Position numbers and translations under genes: made by a program | The notes under the pieces: model-generated | Databases searched by the model: none | What the model was told of the DNA's origin: nothing | What the model saw: the letters and a program-made list of their open reading frames with translations, nothing else | Source of the DNA: Paenibacillus lentus | GTDB lineage: Bacteria; Bacillota; Bacilli; Paenibacillales; Paenibacillaceae | Direction of reading: 5' to 3' | DNA length: 64,000 bases | NCBI RefSeq assembly: GCF_003931855.1 | Contig: NZ_CP034248.1 | Span: 3,968,001-4,032,000 of the forward strand | Shown here: piece by piece, positions 1 through 9,974 of the stretch | Position numbering within the stretch: the stretch's first letter is position 1 | Layout: each line of letters opens with the position of its first letter

Positions 1-57
1 GATATATTTATCCAACTCAGCAACAATTTGTCTTGGTGTAAAATGACGATCCCTCAT
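1..57 (-). CDS. hslU: HslU (ClpY) ATPase subunit, N-terminal fragment
   Basis: Only the first 19 codons lie in the window; the gene runs off the left edge. They read MRDRHFTPRQIVAELDKYI, which matches the conserved opening of HslU (TPRQIVAELDKYIVGQ in the family). HslU is the AAA+ unfoldase that feeds substrates to the HslV peptidase. The start ATG (57-55) has a GGGGGA ribosome-binding site just upstream. It follows hslV on the same strand, as in the hslV-hslU-codY order of Bacillales, but a terminator-like hairpin lies between the two. Confidence 0.85.
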   Translation of the reverse strand, partial: MRDRHFTPRQIVAELDKYI

Positions 58-101
58 AGTATTTCCCCCTTCGAAGGTTAAATGATTGGCTGTAGTCCAC
101 G

Positions 102-124
102 AAAAAAAGTCCGGTACGCCGGAC
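102..124 (-). terminator. Terminator-like hairpin between hslV and hslU
   Basis: On the minus strand GTCCGG, loop CGTA, CCGGAC is followed directly by seven T. This is a classic intrinsic terminator shape, but it sits inside the hslVU operon, so it may be leaky or act as an attenuator. Confidence 0.6.
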
Positions 125-182
125 ATTTAATCCGATGGACAGCTGATCCGGCACAAATCGCGGCCTTTAGAACAGCGTCACA

Positions 183-725
183 TCAAAGTTCTTCGACAGT
201 TATGTTATTGTTCGTGTATACACAAATTTCAGAAGCAACCAATAATGATTCGCGCGCGATATCCTTTGCTTCCAATTGAACAGCGTGGCGTTTAAGAGCC
301 CGCGCAGCTGATAAGGCAAAATTCCCCCCTGAACCGATCGCCAGCACATCATCATCTGGCTCTATGATTTCTCCTCCACCAGAGATAAGCAGCATGCCGG
401 TTTTGTCCATCACGATCATCAATGCCTCCAACTTACGCAGCACGCGATCCTGTCGCCAATCCTTGGCAAGCTCAACCGCCGCACGCTGAAGATTGCCATG
501 ATGCTCCTCAAGCTTTCCCTCGAACTTCTCAAAAAGAGTAATCGCATCGGCCACCGATCCAGCAAAACCAGCCAAGACCTCACCACGGTATAAGCGACGA
601 ACCTTCTTCGCGGTCTGCTTCATAACGACGCTCTCACCAAATGTAACCTGTCCATCACCCGCAATAGCTCCATGACCATTGTGGCGGACAGCACATATCG
701 TAGTGGCGTGAAAAGTAGGAATCAT
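183..725 (-). CDS. hslV: ATP-dependent protease HslV (ClpQ) peptidase subunit
   Basis: This is the N-terminal nucleophile peptidase of the HslVU cytosolic protease. The 180-residue length fits the family. The short propeptide MIPTFHA precedes TTICAV, so Thr8 would be the mature N-terminal nucleophile. SGDG-type (AGDGQVTFG), GFAGSVAD and AIGSGGN motifs are all present, and the tail [14 protein letters not shown] is the usual HslU-interacting C terminus. The ATG has AGAGGAGAT upstream. trmFO lies 85 bp upstream and hslU lies downstream. The xerC/codV gene that sits between trmFO and hslV in Bacillus subtilis is absent here. Confidence 0.95.
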   Translation of the reverse strand: MIPTFHATTICAVRHNGHGAIAGDGQVTFGESVVMKQTAKKVRRLYRGEVLAGFAGSVADAITLFEKFEGKLEEHHGNLQRAAVELAKDWRQDRVLRKLEALMIVMDKTGMLLISGGGEIIEPDDDVLAIGSGGNFALSAARALKRHAVQLEAKDIARESLLVASEICVYTNNNITVEEL

Positions 726-810
726 TACAATCCATCTCCTCTATATATGGGATCCCCGTATATATCATTCTATGATAAACTTGCGTGATCAATACTTTCA
801 AGTATCCATC

Positions 811-2130
811 TTAAATACGGGCACCGCTTATAAATGCCTTTAAGCTGTTTAATGCCCGATTAGCCAGCGCTTCGTTCTTCTCCGCCTTTTTGCGATAGCG
901 AGTATCGAGCTTAGGGAATAAACCGAAGTTTGCATTCATGGGTTGGAAATGCTTGAAATCAGCCGTTGTTATATACCTAGCCATGCTGCCAAGAGTCGTA
1001 TCCTCCGGGAATATAATTCCCTCTTGCTCATTCGCTGCCAAAGCTGCATTAATCCCCGCAATTAGCCCGGACGCTGCAGACTCCACATATCCCTCTACCC
1101 CAGTCATTTGCCCGGCAAAATACAGCGTAGGCCGCTCCTTCAACTGATAGGTGGGCTGCAGAAGCTTAGGTGAATTGATAAATGTGTTGCGATGCATCAC
1201 GCCATAACGTACGAATTCGGCATTTTCTAATCCTGGAATCATTGAGAATACCCGTTTTTGCTCCCCCCATTTCAGGTGGGTCTGAAATCCTACTAGATTA
1301 TACAGCGTGCCCGCAGCGTTGTCCTGACGCAATTGAACGACCGCATGCGGAAGCTTGCCATCATGAGGATTAACGAGTCCTACCGGCTTCATCGGGCCAA
1401 ATAGAGCCGTCTGCTTGCCGCGGCGCATCATAATCTCAATTGGCATGCAGCCATCAAAATAAATCTCCTTCTCAAATTCTTTCAATTCCGCGACTTCTGC
1501 ATGAATAAGCGCTTCGTAAAACGCATCGAATTCCTCTTCATTCATCGGGCAATTCAGGTAAGCTGCCTCGCCTTTATCATATCTTGAAGCAAGATATACC
1601 TTGTTCATATCGATGGAATCCTTCTCGACAATCGGAGCTGCCGCATCGTAAAAATAAAAGTAATCCTCACTCGTCAAGCGCTTGATTTGCTCCGAAAGGG
1701 CAGGCGACGTCAGCGGCCCCGTAGCGATAATCACGATTTCTTCTTGAGGAATCTCTTGAATTTCTTCATTGATAACCTCAATGAGCGGATGCTCACGCAG
1801 TATGCGCGTAATCTCACCCGAGAAACCGTCGCGATCCACCGCAAGTGCCCCACCTGCCGGAACGGAATTGCGATCAGCTGCACCGATCACTAGCGAATCC
1901 AGCAAGCGCATCTCTTCTTTTAACACCCCTACCGCATTCGTTAGGCTGTTGGCCCGGAATGAGTTGCTGCAGACGAGCTCAGCAAATTTATCGGTATGGT
2001 GAGCCGGCGTCTGTCTGACAGGGCGCATTTCATATAATTTTACAGGGATGCCGCGCTTGGCAAGTTGCCAAGCCGCTTCACTTCCAGCAAGCCCTGCTCC
2101 TACAACAGTAACTCTATTTGATTGCTCCAC
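811..2130 (-). CDS. trmFO: Methylenetetrahydrofolate-tRNA (uracil-5-)-methyltransferase TrmFO
   Basis: This is the folate- and FAD-dependent enzyme that makes m5U54 in the T-loop of tRNA. The FAD-binding Rossmann motif [12 protein letters not shown] opens the protein. The family stretches [40 protein letters not shown] and NFGLFP are visible. The length of 439 residues is typical. The start is a GTG with AGGGGGT about 10 bases upstream. It lies 50 bp downstream of topA and is co-directional with hslV, so the three are probably co-transcribed. Confidence 0.96.
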   Translation of the reverse strand: MEQSNRVTVVGAGLAGSEAAWQLAKRGIPVKLYEMRPVRQTPAHHTDKFAELVCSNSFRANSLTNAVGVLKEEMRLLDSLVIGAADRNSVPAGGALAVDRDGFSGEITRILREHPLIEVINEEIQEIPQEEIVIIATGPLTSPALSEQIKRLTSEDYFYFYDAAAPIVEKDSIDMNKVYLASRYDKGEAAYLNCPMNEEEFDAFYEALIHAEVAELKEFEKEIYFDGCMPIEIMMRRGKQTALFGPMKPVGLVNPHDGKLPHAVVQLRQDNAAGTLYNLVGFQTHLKWGEQKRVFSMIPGLENAEFVRYGVMHRNTFINSPKLLQPTYQLKERPTLYFAGQMTGVEGYVESAASGLIAGINAALAANEQEGIIFPEDTTLGSMARYITTADFKHFQPMNANFGLFPKLDTRYRKKAEKNEALANRALNSLKAFISGARI

Positions 2131-2180
2131 TTTCTTTATACCCCCTAAGGCGTGTTCAATAAGTCAATTCTAGATGTTGT

Positions 2181-4280
2181 TTATTCATCGGAGGTATCCT
2201 CATTCTCCTCGATTTGTTCCACATGGTCGCAGGCTTTGCATTGCAGCTTGCCACCTTGCTTATTACGCTTCTCTACGAGCAGTCCTCCACATTTAGGACA
2301 TGGCTTCGCTGACGGCCGATCCCATGACACAAAGTCGCATTCGGGATAACGATTGCATCCGAAGAATACTCTTCCTTTCTTGCTGCGTCGTTCAACGACA
2401 TGCCCTTCCTTACACGTAGGACAGGTCACGCCGATGTCCTTGACGATGGGCTTCGTATTACGGCAGTCCGGGAATCCGGAGCATGCAAGGAACTTACCGA
2501 ATCGCCCTAATTTATATACGAGCGGCTTGCCGCATTTTTCACAAATTTCATCGGAAACCTCATCTTCGATTTCGATTTCCTTCATCTCTTCTTCAGCAAC
2601 TTCCAAGCGTTTCTCAAACGATTCATAAAAATCGCTCAGAACGCGAACCCAGTCTTCCGAGCCTTCCTCGACATGATCAAGATCATCTTCCATATGAGCA
2701 GTAAACTCAACATCTAAAATTTCTGGAAAAAACTGCTCCATCTGCTCAATGACAAGCTCACCGAGCTCGGTCGGCATGAATTTCTTATCTTCAATCGCCA
2801 CGTAGCCACGCTTCTGAATCGTCTCAAGTGTAGGGGCATACGTACTAGGGCGTCCTATGCCCAGTTCCTCCAACGTTTTGACCAAACGGGCTTCCGTATA
2901 TCTCGGCGGCGGCTGAGTGAAATGCTGCTTCGGTTCAATATTCTCCGTCTTCAGTTCATCACCGACATGGAGCGGCGGCAAATATTTATCATCATCCGTC
3001 GTTCCATCGTCGTTCCCCTCTACATACACCTTCATAAAGCCGTGAAAACGGATTTTAGAGCCGACTGCACGGAACGTAGCGTCCCCAGCTGCGATATCCA
3101 CTGATAAAGTATCCAGCACCGCCGAAGCCATCTGGCTAGCCATAAAGCGTTCCCAAATCAATTTATATAAACGATACTGATCCCGGCTCATAAAGGGTTT
3201 CACAGATTCTGGATCGCGTAACGCCGAGGTAGGGCGGATCGCTTCATGTGCATCCTGAGAGCCCGCCGCTTTCTTCGAATATTGCCGTGGTGATTCCGGT
3301 ACGAATTTTTCACCATATTTAGCAACGATGTATTCCTTCGCTTCCATTTGCGCCGATTCGGCAATACGCGTAGAATCCGTACGCATATAAGTAATCAGAC
3401 CTACAGTTCCCTCTTTGCCTAGATCTACGCCTTCATACAGCTGCTGAGCAACCGACATGGTCTTTGCCGCACGGAAATTCAGCTTTCGGGCCGCCTCTTG
3501 CTGCAACGAGCTCGTCGTAAATGGTGCGGCTGGATGACGAAGTCGTTCCCTCTCCTTAACATCGGTAACCTTGAATTGTGCATCTTTAATGGATTTTAAT
3601 ATCCCGTTTACCTGTTCCTCATTCGTCAGCTCCAGCTTCTCACCACGTAATTGATGAAATTTCGCTTCAAATGATGAATCTCCCGTCTTAAGCTTAGCTG
3701 TGATGCTCCAATACTCTTCCGGAACAAATGCGGAAATTTCGTTCTCCCGATCCATAATAATTTTTACAGCAACCGACTGAACTCTTCCCGCCGACAAACC
3801 TTTTTTAACTTTTTTCCATAGTAAGGGACTAATCTTATAACCAACCAGCCGATCAAGAATCCGCCGGGCTTGTTGGGCATTCACGAGATCCATATTGATT
3901 TTGCGCGGTGTCTTAAACGCATCCTTGACCGCTTGCTTCGTAATCTCGTTGAATACGACGCGACAAGATTCCGTTTCATCCATATCAAGCGCATGGGCCA
4001 AATGCCAAGCAATCGCTTCTCCCTCGCGATCGGGGTCAGCTGCGAGATAAATTTTCTTTACCTTTTTGCTGGCATCCTTCAATTCCTTCAATACAGAACC
4101 CTTACCACGGATTGTTATATACTTCGGACTGAAGTCATTTTCTACCTCAACCCCAATCTGGCTCTTGGGCAAATCACGAACATGCCCCATTGAAGCTTTC
4201 ACGATGTATTTACTGCCTAAGTATTTGCCAATCGTTTTCGCCTTGGCAGGCGATTCCACGATGACGAGTGAATCCGCCAC
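2181..4280 (-). CDS. topA: DNA topoisomerase I (type IA)
   Basis: TopA relaxes negative supercoils. The TOPRIM domain opens with VESPAKAK (catalytic Glu near residue 9) and carries the acidic triad in ADPDREGEA (about 81-89). The active-site tyrosine is in [12 protein letters not shown] at about residue 298. Three C-terminal four-cysteine zinc ribbons follow from about residue 575 (CEKCGKP, CPTCKEG and CPKCGGL, each with a second CxxC-like pair). The 699-residue length fits. A GTG start lies behind GGAGGATG. dprA is 95 bp upstream and trmFO is directly downstream, the usual Firmicutes order. Confidence 0.97.
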   Translation of the reverse strand: MADSLVIVESPAKAKTIGKYLGSKYIVKASMGHVRDLPKSQIGVEVENDFSPKYITIRGKGSVLKELKDASKKVKKIYLAADPDREGEAIAWHLAHALDMDETESCRVVFNEITKQAVKDAFKTPRKINMDLVNAQQARRILDRLVGYKISPLLWKKVKKGLSAGRVQSVAVKIIMDRENEISAFVPEEYWSITAKLKTGDSSFEAKFHQLRGEKLELTNEEQVNGILKSIKDAQFKVTDVKERERLRHPAAPFTTSSLQQEAARKLNFRAAKTMSVAQQLYEGVDLGKEGTVGLITYMRTDSTRIAESAQMEAKEYIVAKYGEKFVPESPRQYSKKAAGSQDAHEAIRPTSALRDPESVKPFMSRDQYRLYKLIWERFMASQMASAVLDTLSVDIAAGDATFRAVGSKIRFHGFMKVYVEGNDDGTTDDDKYLPPLHVGDELKTENIEPKQHFTQPPPRYTEARLVKTLEELGIGRPSTYAPTLETIQKRGYVAIEDKKFMPTELGELVIEQMEQFFPEILDVEFTAHMEDDLDHVEEGSEDWVRVLSDFYESFEKRLEVAEEEMKEIEIEDEVSDEICEKCGKPLVYKLGRFGKFLACSGFPDCRNTKPIVKDIGVTCPTCKEGHVVERRSKKGRVFFGCNRYPECDFVSWDRPSAKPCPKCGGLLVEKRNKQGGKLQCKACDHVEQIEENEDTSDE

Positions 4281-4375
4281 AGGGTCATCCTCCTCTCAAA
4301 CGTCACAAAGCTAATGTACCATTTCCAAAAAGTCATATAGTCATATTTTATGAACCACTCTCGGTTAGGAATGGA

Positions 4376-5482
4376 CTATACTACCTTATACACAGAACCG
4401 GGTAGTTGGACTACCGCATTTTTCATGATTAAAGATAACAGAACTGAATGTAAATGTCCAAATTCCCATTCCGTCTTCATGAGCAATTCATCAAGTGTAC
4501 AAACACTCTGCTCCAACATATGGTATATGCGGCGCTCCTCATCTGTCAACTCACCATTCGATCTGTTTTTTTCCTTTTTTTCCATTAACTTAGGAAGTAA
4601 ACCTTCGTACTCTTCTAAAATATCTCCCGCATCGATGACCATTTTTGCCCCCTGCTTAATGAGATCGAGCGTACCTCTGCTTTTGGGCGATGTAATTGGC
4701 CCAGGAACAGCAAATACGTCACGCCCCGCTTCCAGTGCGGCATCTGCGGTAATTAAGGAACCGCTGCGAGCATCCGCCTCCACGACAACCGTCCCATACG
4801 TTAAACCAGCGATAATTCGATTACGCTGCGGAAATAATCCTGGGTGTCCAGGGGTGCCTAACGGATACTCCGACAAAATCAGCCCTTGCTTCGCTATCAT
4901 TCGATATAAGGAAGCATTTTCCGGGGGATAAGCGATATTTATGGCGGTTCCAAGCACCGCTACCGTCTTACCGCTGCATTGGAGCGCAGCTTCATGACAT
5001 TGGCCGTCAATTCCCCTCGCCAGCCCACTAACGACAACGAGTCCCCGGCTGCATAGAGACTCTGTCAGTTCCCTACATACCTTACGTCCGTAAGCAGTTG
5101 GAATACGAGTGCCGACCATGGCGATTGAAGGGGCAGCCAGCAAATTGATATCCCCAATTCCATACATAACCCAAGGTGGCCGAACGGTTTCCTTCATTAA
5201 TAGGGGATACTCAGGATCGAATATCGTCACAGCAAATATGCCCGCACGTTCCATTTGAACTGCTCTTTCTTCGATCCAGCTTCTTGTCAATGTTCTGGAC
5301 AGCTTTAAAGCAAGCTCCGCCCCAATTCCGCGTTCGATCCAATCCCCCGGAGTAAAATCCAAAGCATGTACCCAATTATCATCCCAACTTAGCAATTGCT
5401 CAATTCGTTTCCAGCCAAGCCCCGGGCTTTCGTGCAGTCCTATGAATAATGATCGCTTGTCCAATTTCATGCCTCCCGTCAC
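4376..5482 (-). CDS. dprA: DNA processing protein DprA (Smf)
   Basis: DprA binds incoming single-stranded DNA in natural transformation and loads RecA. The Rossmann-like DprA core is recognised by GTRIPTAYG, SGLARGIDG, YPLGTPGHPGLFPQRNR and GSLITADAALEAGRDVFAVPG. A winged-helix-like C-terminal region follows. The start is uncertain. The GTG at 5482 has no clear ribosome site, while the ATG at 5470 is preceded by GGGAGG but only one base away. It is transcribed toward topA. sucCD upstream ends in its own terminator, so dprA probably has a separate promoter. Confidence 0.93.
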   Translation of the reverse strand: MTGGMKLDKRSLFIGLHESPGLGWKRIEQLLSWDDNWVHALDFTPGDWIERGIGAELALKLSRTLTRSWIEERAVQMERAGIFAVTIFDPEYPLLMKETVRPPWVMYGIGDINLLAAPSIAMVGTRIPTAYGRKVCRELTESLCSRGLVVVSGLARGIDGQCHEAALQCSGKTVAVLGTAINIAYPPENASLYRMIAKQGLILSEYPLGTPGHPGLFPQRNRIIAGLTYGTVVVEADARSGSLITADAALEAGRDVFAVPGPITSPKSRGTLDLIKQGAKMVIDAGDILEEYEGLLPKLMEKKEKNRSNGELTDEERRIYHMLEQSVCTLDELLMKTEWEFGHLHSVLLSLIMKNAVVQLPGSVYKVV

Positions 5483-5506
5483 TAAATGGTTTAACTAAAA
5501 ATCAAC

Positions 5507-5549
5507 AAAAAAAGCAACCCTCCTGCCATGTTGGCCAAGAAGGTTGCTT
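5507..5549 (-). terminator. Intrinsic terminator after sucCD
   Basis: On the minus strand AGCAACC and GGTTGCT form a stem followed by seven T. It lies 30 bp after the sucD stop codon and ends the sucCD transcript before dprA. Confidence 0.8.
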
Positions 5550-5578
5550 ACCTTTATCTACATTATAACAAATTCAAC

Positions 5579-6508
5579 TTAGTGTGTCGTGCAGAGATTA
5601 AGAATGCCGCGTTCTTCAAGTACGCTCACAAGCGTAGAGCCCATTTCGGAAGGTGTCGGGGCTACTTTAATGCCGCACTCTTCCAACTTCGCGATTTTTT
5701 CCTTTGCAGTTCCTTTACCTCCGGAAATGATCGCACCTGCGTGGCCCATTCTTTTGCCCGGAGGGGCAGTTACCCCACCGATAAATCCAACGACTGGTTT
5801 GGTCATATTGTCTCGAATCCATTCCGCAGCCTCTTCTTCGGCCGTTCCGCCGATTTCTCCAATCATGATTACGGCATGCGTATCGTCGTCTTCATTGAAA
5901 CGATGCAGGATATCGATGAACTCTGATCCTTTGACAGGGTCTCCTCCAATACCTACTGCAGATGACTGGCCGATACCACGGGTCGTCAGCTGATGAACGG
6001 CTTCATAAGTAAGCGTTCCGCTCCGCGATACTACGCCAACATGGCCTGGCATATGAATGTAGCCCGGCATAATTCCGATTTTACATTCCCCAGGTGTAAT
6101 GACGCCAGGACAGTTCGGTCCAATTAGTATCGTCTTCTTCCCTTCCATGTAACGGGAAACTTTGACCATATCAAGTACAGGAATACCTTCTGTGATACAA
6201 ATAACAAGCTCCATTTCCGCTTCAACCGCTTCGAGAATGGAGTCGGCAGCAAATGCTGGTGGAACATAGATCACGCTTGCCGTCGCTCCGGTGGCAGCCT
6301 TTGCTTCTTTTACCGTATTAAACACTGGCAAACTAACCGTTTCGCCGTTATCCAGCGCGATATCAACCTTGGTGCCGCCTTTGCCCGGCGAAGTTCCGCC
6401 AACCATTTGCGTACCGTAATCTAGAGCGCCTTTCGCGTGAAACAGAGCTGTTTTCCCTGTAATTCCCTGTGTAATTACTTTCGTATTTTTATCCACCAAA
6501 ATACTCAT
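5579..6508 (-). CDS. sucD: Succinyl-CoA synthetase (ADP-forming) alpha subunit
   Basis: The alpha subunit of the TCA-cycle enzyme that converts succinyl-CoA to succinate with substrate-level phosphorylation. The CoA-binding Rossmann fold opens with [20 protein letters not shown]. The phosphorylated active-site histidine lies in [14 protein letters not shown] near residue 250. [20 protein letters not shown] is the conserved ligase signature. It carries an extra-short tail after the usual end (LNLCTTH). It lies 37 bp downstream of sucC with AGAGGAGG before the ATG, so the two are an operon. Confidence 0.96.
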   Translation of the reverse strand: MSILVDKNTKVITQGITGKTALFHAKGALDYGTQMVGGTSPGKGGTKVDIALDNGETVSLPVFNTVKEAKAATGATASVIYVPPAFAADSILEAVEAEMELVICITEGIPVLDMVKVSRYMEGKKTILIGPNCPGVITPGECKIGIMPGYIHMPGHVGVVSRSGTLTYEAVHQLTTRGIGQSSAVGIGGDPVKGSEFIDILHRFNEDDDTHAVIMIGEIGGTAEEEAAEWIRDNMTKPVVGFIGGVTAPPGKRMGHAGAIISGGKGTAKEKIAKLEECGIKVAPTPSEMGSTLVSVLEERGILNLCTTH

Positions 6509-6545
6509 CGTTCGAGCCTCCTCTGATATGGATTGGAAGATTAAT

Positions 6546-7706
6546 TTAAGACACTAGTTTGACGATCTTCTGAGCGCCGTCGGCCATAGAGTCAGCAGAT
6601 ACAATCGCAAGTCCTGAATTCGCCAAAATATCCTTCCCAAGCTCGACGTTCGTTCCTTCCAGCCGTACAACTAGCGGACGATCCAGACCCACCTGCTTTG
6701 CAGCCTCGACGATCCCCGAAGCAATAACATCACATTTCATAATGCCGCCAAAGATATTTACGAATATGCCCTTTACTTTGGTATCGGACAAAATAATTTT
6801 GAAGGCTTCGGTTACTTTCTCCGCTGTGGCACCACCCCCAACATCGAGGAAGTTGGCAGGGTCGCCGCCGTAATATTTAATGATATCCATCGTTGCCATC
6901 GCAAGCCCCGCTCCATTAACCATGCAACCGATATTGCCGTCCAGGGCGATGTAGCTAAGGTCATATTTCGAGGCTTCGATTTCCTTCTCATCTTCTTCTT
7001 CCAAATCACGAAGCGCCAGGACATCCTTCTGGCGGAATAATGCGTTGGAATCAAAATTCAACTTCGCATCAAGTGCCATCACTTCACCGTCACCTGTAAC
7101 AACAAGCGGGTTAATTTCAGCAATAGAGCAATCCTTATCTACAAATGCTTCATATAACGCCAGCATAAACTGAGCCGCTTTGTTCACTAGCTCATTCGGA
7201 ATATTGATGGCATACGCCAATCTGCGCGCCTGGAACGGCTGCAAGCCGATGGCTGGATCCACGATTTCCTTAAAAATCTTCTCCGGCGTAGCTGCAGCTA
7301 CTTCCTCAATTTCCGTACCGCCTTCTTCCGAAGCCATCAGTACGACACGTCCCGTTGCCCGGTCTACAACGACACCGACATAATATTCCTTCTTAATGTC
7401 GCAGCCCTCTTCGACCAACAGACGCTTTACTTCCTTGCCCTCAGGGCCTGTCTGGTGGGTAACAAGCACTTTGCCGAGAATCTCCTCAGCATATGCCCGC
7501 ACTTCATCCAAATTTTTAGCTACCTTGACACCGCCGGCTTTCCCGCGGCCCCCAGCATGAATTTGGGCTTTAACCACAACGACTCCGCTGCCCAATGCTT
7601 CGGCTGCTTCCACAGCTTCATCCACCGTAAAGGCAACTTGTCCCTTCGGCACGGTCACCCCGTATTGCTTCAGGACTTCTTTTCCTTGATATTCATGGAT
7701 ATTCAT
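6546..7706 (-). CDS. sucC: Succinyl-CoA synthetase (ADP-forming) beta subunit
   Basis: The nucleotide-binding beta subunit. It has an ATP-grasp domain at the N terminus ([17 protein letters not shown], then [16 protein letters not shown]) and a CoA-ligase domain at the C terminus ([39 protein letters not shown]). The 386-residue length is standard. The ATG follows AGGAGG. It is the first gene of the sucCD operon, and a probable promoter with a CcpA-type site lies upstream. Placement next to dprA/topA is common in Bacillales. Confidence 0.96.
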   Translation of the reverse strand: MNIHEYQGKEVLKQYGVTVPKGQVAFTVDEAVEAAEALGSGVVVVKAQIHAGGRGKAGGVKVAKNLDEVRAYAEEILGKVLVTHQTGPEGKEVKRLLVEEGCDIKKEYYVGVVVDRATGRVVLMASEEGGTEIEEVAAATPEKIFKEIVDPAIGLQPFQARRLAYAINIPNELVNKAAQFMLALYEAFVDKDCSIAEINPLVVTGDGEVMALDAKLNFDSNALFRQKDVLALRDLEEEDEKEIEASKYDLSYIALDGNIGCMVNGAGLAMATMDIIKYYGGDPANFLDVGGGATAEKVTEAFKIILSDTKVKGIFVNIFGGIMKCDVIASGIVEAAKQVGLDRPLVVRLEGTNVELGKDILANSGLAIVSADSMADGAQKIVKLVS

Positions 7707-7763
7707 TCGTAGAATCCTCCTATCAACAGGCGGTTATTAAGGTGAACATATGAAACCCAGATC

Positions 7764-7791
7764 ATTGTACCATGTTTTTAAAACGCTTTCC
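7764..7791 (-). promoter_or_regulatory. Candidate -10 element and CcpA cre site upstream of sucC
   Basis: On the minus strand, GGAAAGCGTTTTAA (7791-7778) matches the cre consensus TGWAANCGNTNWCA at all but two positions. It is followed by TACAAT (7769-7764), about 60 bp before the sucC start. The -35 for that -10 is poor. A second possible promoter (TTGAAC, 19 bp, TATAAA) lies just upstream, which would make the cre a roadblock. Carbon catabolite control of sucCD is known in Bacillus; the site here is inferred by eye. Confidence 0.4.
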
Positions 7792-8086
7792 TTAAAAATT
7801 CATTCTTTATACACAACTTTTTTTATATCGGTTCAATCTAATTTTGATATAGATAGAATATAGTCCTTCGCCAATTTAAAGAATCTTGTTTAAACTACAG
7901 ATGGTTATCCCCCTAATAAACCTAGGGTTTCAGCGAAATAAAAACTAATTCCCACTTATTTATAAAAAAATAAAATATATCATATTGAGATTGTTTTACA
8001 TAAACACAACCTGTCAAGATCAACATATTGCATGTAACATTTTTAATAGCTATGAGACATAACCACTGATAATAACCTGATCATTC

Positions 8087-8115
8087 TTGACTTTTCATGG
8101 ATTTCCTACTAAAAT
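8087..8115 (+). promoter_or_regulatory. SigA-type promoter of yifB
   Basis: TTGACT, a 17-bp spacer and TAAAAT form a near-consensus promoter. Transcription would start near 8122, giving a 94-nucleotide leader before the yifB ATG. Confidence 0.8.
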
Positions 8116-8121
8116 ACGGAC

Positions 8122-8215
8122 AAGTAATCGGTGGAGAATTGAGGAAGCACCCTTTTTCCAGCCTGCTTTGGCCTGCATGCCAGCTGGCGTAAAGAGAAGA
8201 AAGGGTGTTTTTGTA
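8122..8215 (+). promoter_or_regulatory. Structured 5' leader of yifB with possible ribosome-site sequestration
   Basis: CACCCTTT (about 8148) can pair with AAAGGGTG (about 8200), which holds the Shine-Dalgarno sequence of yifB. Between them CCAGC pairs with GCTGG. An upstream GGTG (about 8133) can alternatively pair with the same CACC, so the two folds are mutually exclusive. I do not recognise a known riboswitch class. The arrangement could be a regulatory switch or simply a stable leader. Confidence 0.35.
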
Positions 8216-9874
8216 ATGTATGAGAAATTATTTAGTGCTTGTCTGTACGGGATAGATGGGAGATTGATCGAGGTCGAGGTGGATTTGTCCAACGGCATTC
8301 CACAAACGATGGTTGTCGGCTTGCCGGATTCGGCGGTGCGAGAGGCTGTAGAGCGTGTCAGATCAGCGATCAAAAACTGCGGTTATTCCTACCCGCTACA
8401 GCGGGTAACGATTAATTTGGCCCCAGCCGATTTGCGCAAGGAAGGCTCAGCTTTCGACCTGGCAATAGCCCTCGGCATATTAGCTGCCAGCAAACAAATT
8501 GTACTGCCGGAAAACGAACGGATTCTCATGATCGGGGAGTTGTCTCTCGATGGATCGCTCCGTCCCGTACACGGGGTCATTTCCATGGTTGATCTCGCCA
8601 AGCGTCAAGGTTTTGATGGAATTCTTCTGCCGATAGCCAATGCAGAGGAAGCAATGCTGATCAGTGGAATTTCAATTTACGGTATGAACCATTTAAATGA
8701 CCTAACCGCCACCGTAGATATTTCGAATCCTGAAAATAAAATATCTTCCCATGGTAAGGCGTTTCCCAAGGAGCATTCAAACCTGAAGCAAACCTCGTCA
8801 TTGTCGAAAAACAGGACTTTAGTAATAACATCGTTTAAGCATTTGCAAGCCTCAAAAGGAGAGTCCTCCAGTTTGCTTTCCCCGGCAATTCCCTCTGTCG
8901 AAGACTACAGCGATGTGCTTGGACAGCGCCATGTGAAGCGGGCGTTAACGATAGCTGCCGCAGGCAGGCACAATATTATGCTAATCGGGCCTCCTGGCAC
9001 CGGAAAAACGATGCTTATCCGCCGTCTTCCATCTATTCTTCCTGCTCTGACCGAGGAAGAAGCGCTAGAGGTAACGAAAATATACAGTTCAGCCGGAAAA
9101 TTCACAGACATGGAATCAGGCCTGATCCGCAGTAGGCCATTCCGCTCACCTCACCATACGATATCTGCCGCTGGATTAGTCGGAGGCGGTGGGATACCCA
9201 AAGCAGGAGAAGTCAGCCTGGCTCATCACGGCATACTGTTTCTCGACGAGCTTCCTGAGTTTGCCCGGACCGCACTGGAGGTACTGCGTCAACCGTTGGA
9301 GGAACGAGAGGTGACGATTAGCCGGACGAGGGCTGCATTTACTTTTCCGGCAAGTTTTTTGCTTGCCGTTTCTTTAAATCCGTGTCCGTGCGGATATCTC
9401 GGAGCTGAGCCTCCGCTGCCCCGCTGCACATGCAGTCCGTTTCGAGTAGCCCAATATCGAGAACGTATTTCGGGCCCCTTGCTGGATCGTATTGATATGC
9501 ATGTCGAGGTTCCCAGGCCTGTCAGTTGGCTGACAGACCAACAACCGCTTAGTTCTGAAGAGATGAAAAATGCGGTGCTGCGTGCACAGCATAATCAACA
9601 GCAGCGTTACGCAAGATTAGAAATATGCTACAATAGTGAACTTAACGGCAGAACGCTACGAAAATACGCCAATATTAGCAAAGAAGCCGAGCAGTTGCTG
9701 CAATCTACTTTTCAAACGGTTGGACTTAGCATGCGTGCCTATGATCGAATTATTAAGCTGTCCAGAACGATCGCGGATCTGGAAGGCTCCGATCGTATCG
9801 CGGTCAGTCATATCGCCGAAGCTATTCAATACCGCCAGCTTGACCGTCAGGTTACGGATATGATGAACGACTAG
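8216..9874 (+). CDS. comM: YifB/ComM family Mg-chelatase-like AAA+ ATPase
   Basis: A ComM-type protein; in Gram-negatives ComM is a hexameric helicase that aids branch migration in transformation. The N-terminal ChlI/S5-like domain reads YEKLFSACLYGIDG and NLAPADLRKEGSAFDLAIA. The Mg_chelatase AAA+ domain has Walker A IGPPGTGKT, FRSPHHTIS and GILFLDELPEF, followed by the zinc-like CPCGYLG. I chose ATG 8216 because AAAGGGTG sits just before it; an upstream in-frame ATG would lie over the promoter. About 60 low-complexity residues (Ser/Lys-rich) between the two domains make it longer than the usual 510 or so. Confidence 0.9.
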   Translation: MYEKLFSACLYGIDGRLIEVEVDLSNGIPQTMVVGLPDSAVREAVERVRSAIKNCGYSYPLQRVTINLAPADLRKEGSAFDLAIALGILAASKQIVLPENERILMIGELSLDGSLRPVHGVISMVDLAKRQGFDGILLPIANAEEAMLISGISIYGMNHLNDLTATVDISNPENKISSHGKAFPKEHSNLKQTSSLSKNRTLVITSFKHLQASKGESSSLLSPAIPSVEDYSDVLGQRHVKRALTIAAAGRHNIMLIGPPGTGKTMLIRRLPSILPALTEEEALEVTKIYSSAGKFTDMESGLIRSRPFRSPHHTISAAGLVGGGGIPKAGEVSLAHHGILFLDELPEFARTALEVLRQPLEEREVTISRTRAAFTFPASFLLAVSLNPCPCGYLGAEPPLPRCTCSPFRVAQYRERISGPLLDRIDMHVEVPRPVSWLTDQQPLSSEEMKNAVLRAQHNQQQRYARLEICYNSELNGRTLRKYANISKEAEQLLQSTFQTVGLSMRAYDRIIKLSRTIADLEGSDRIAVSHIAEAIQYRQLDRQVTDMMND

Positions 9875-9899
9875 CCCTATATTCTCCGACCTAGCATGG

Positions 9900-9974
9900 C
9901 CTTGCTGTCACTGGAGCGAAGGGAGCATTCGAGCTCCTTATCACATTGCGAGACAGCAAGGCTTTTTATATTTT
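9900..9974 (+). terminator. Intrinsic terminator after yifB
   Basis: CCTTGCTGTC (9900-9909) pairs perfectly with GACAGCAAGG (9952-9961), with an inner GGAGC/GCTCC hairpin, followed by CTTTTTATATTTT. It ends the yifB transcript against the convergent yraN gene. Confidence 0.85.

Noticed and set aside
4350..4931. 193-codon plus-strand frame opposite dprA
   Set aside because: Antisense to a clearly conserved gene, with no start site support.
8087..8215. N-terminal extension of YifB from an upstream ATG
   Set aside because: That ATG lies within the promoter; the ATG at 8216 has the ribosome site and matches the family start.
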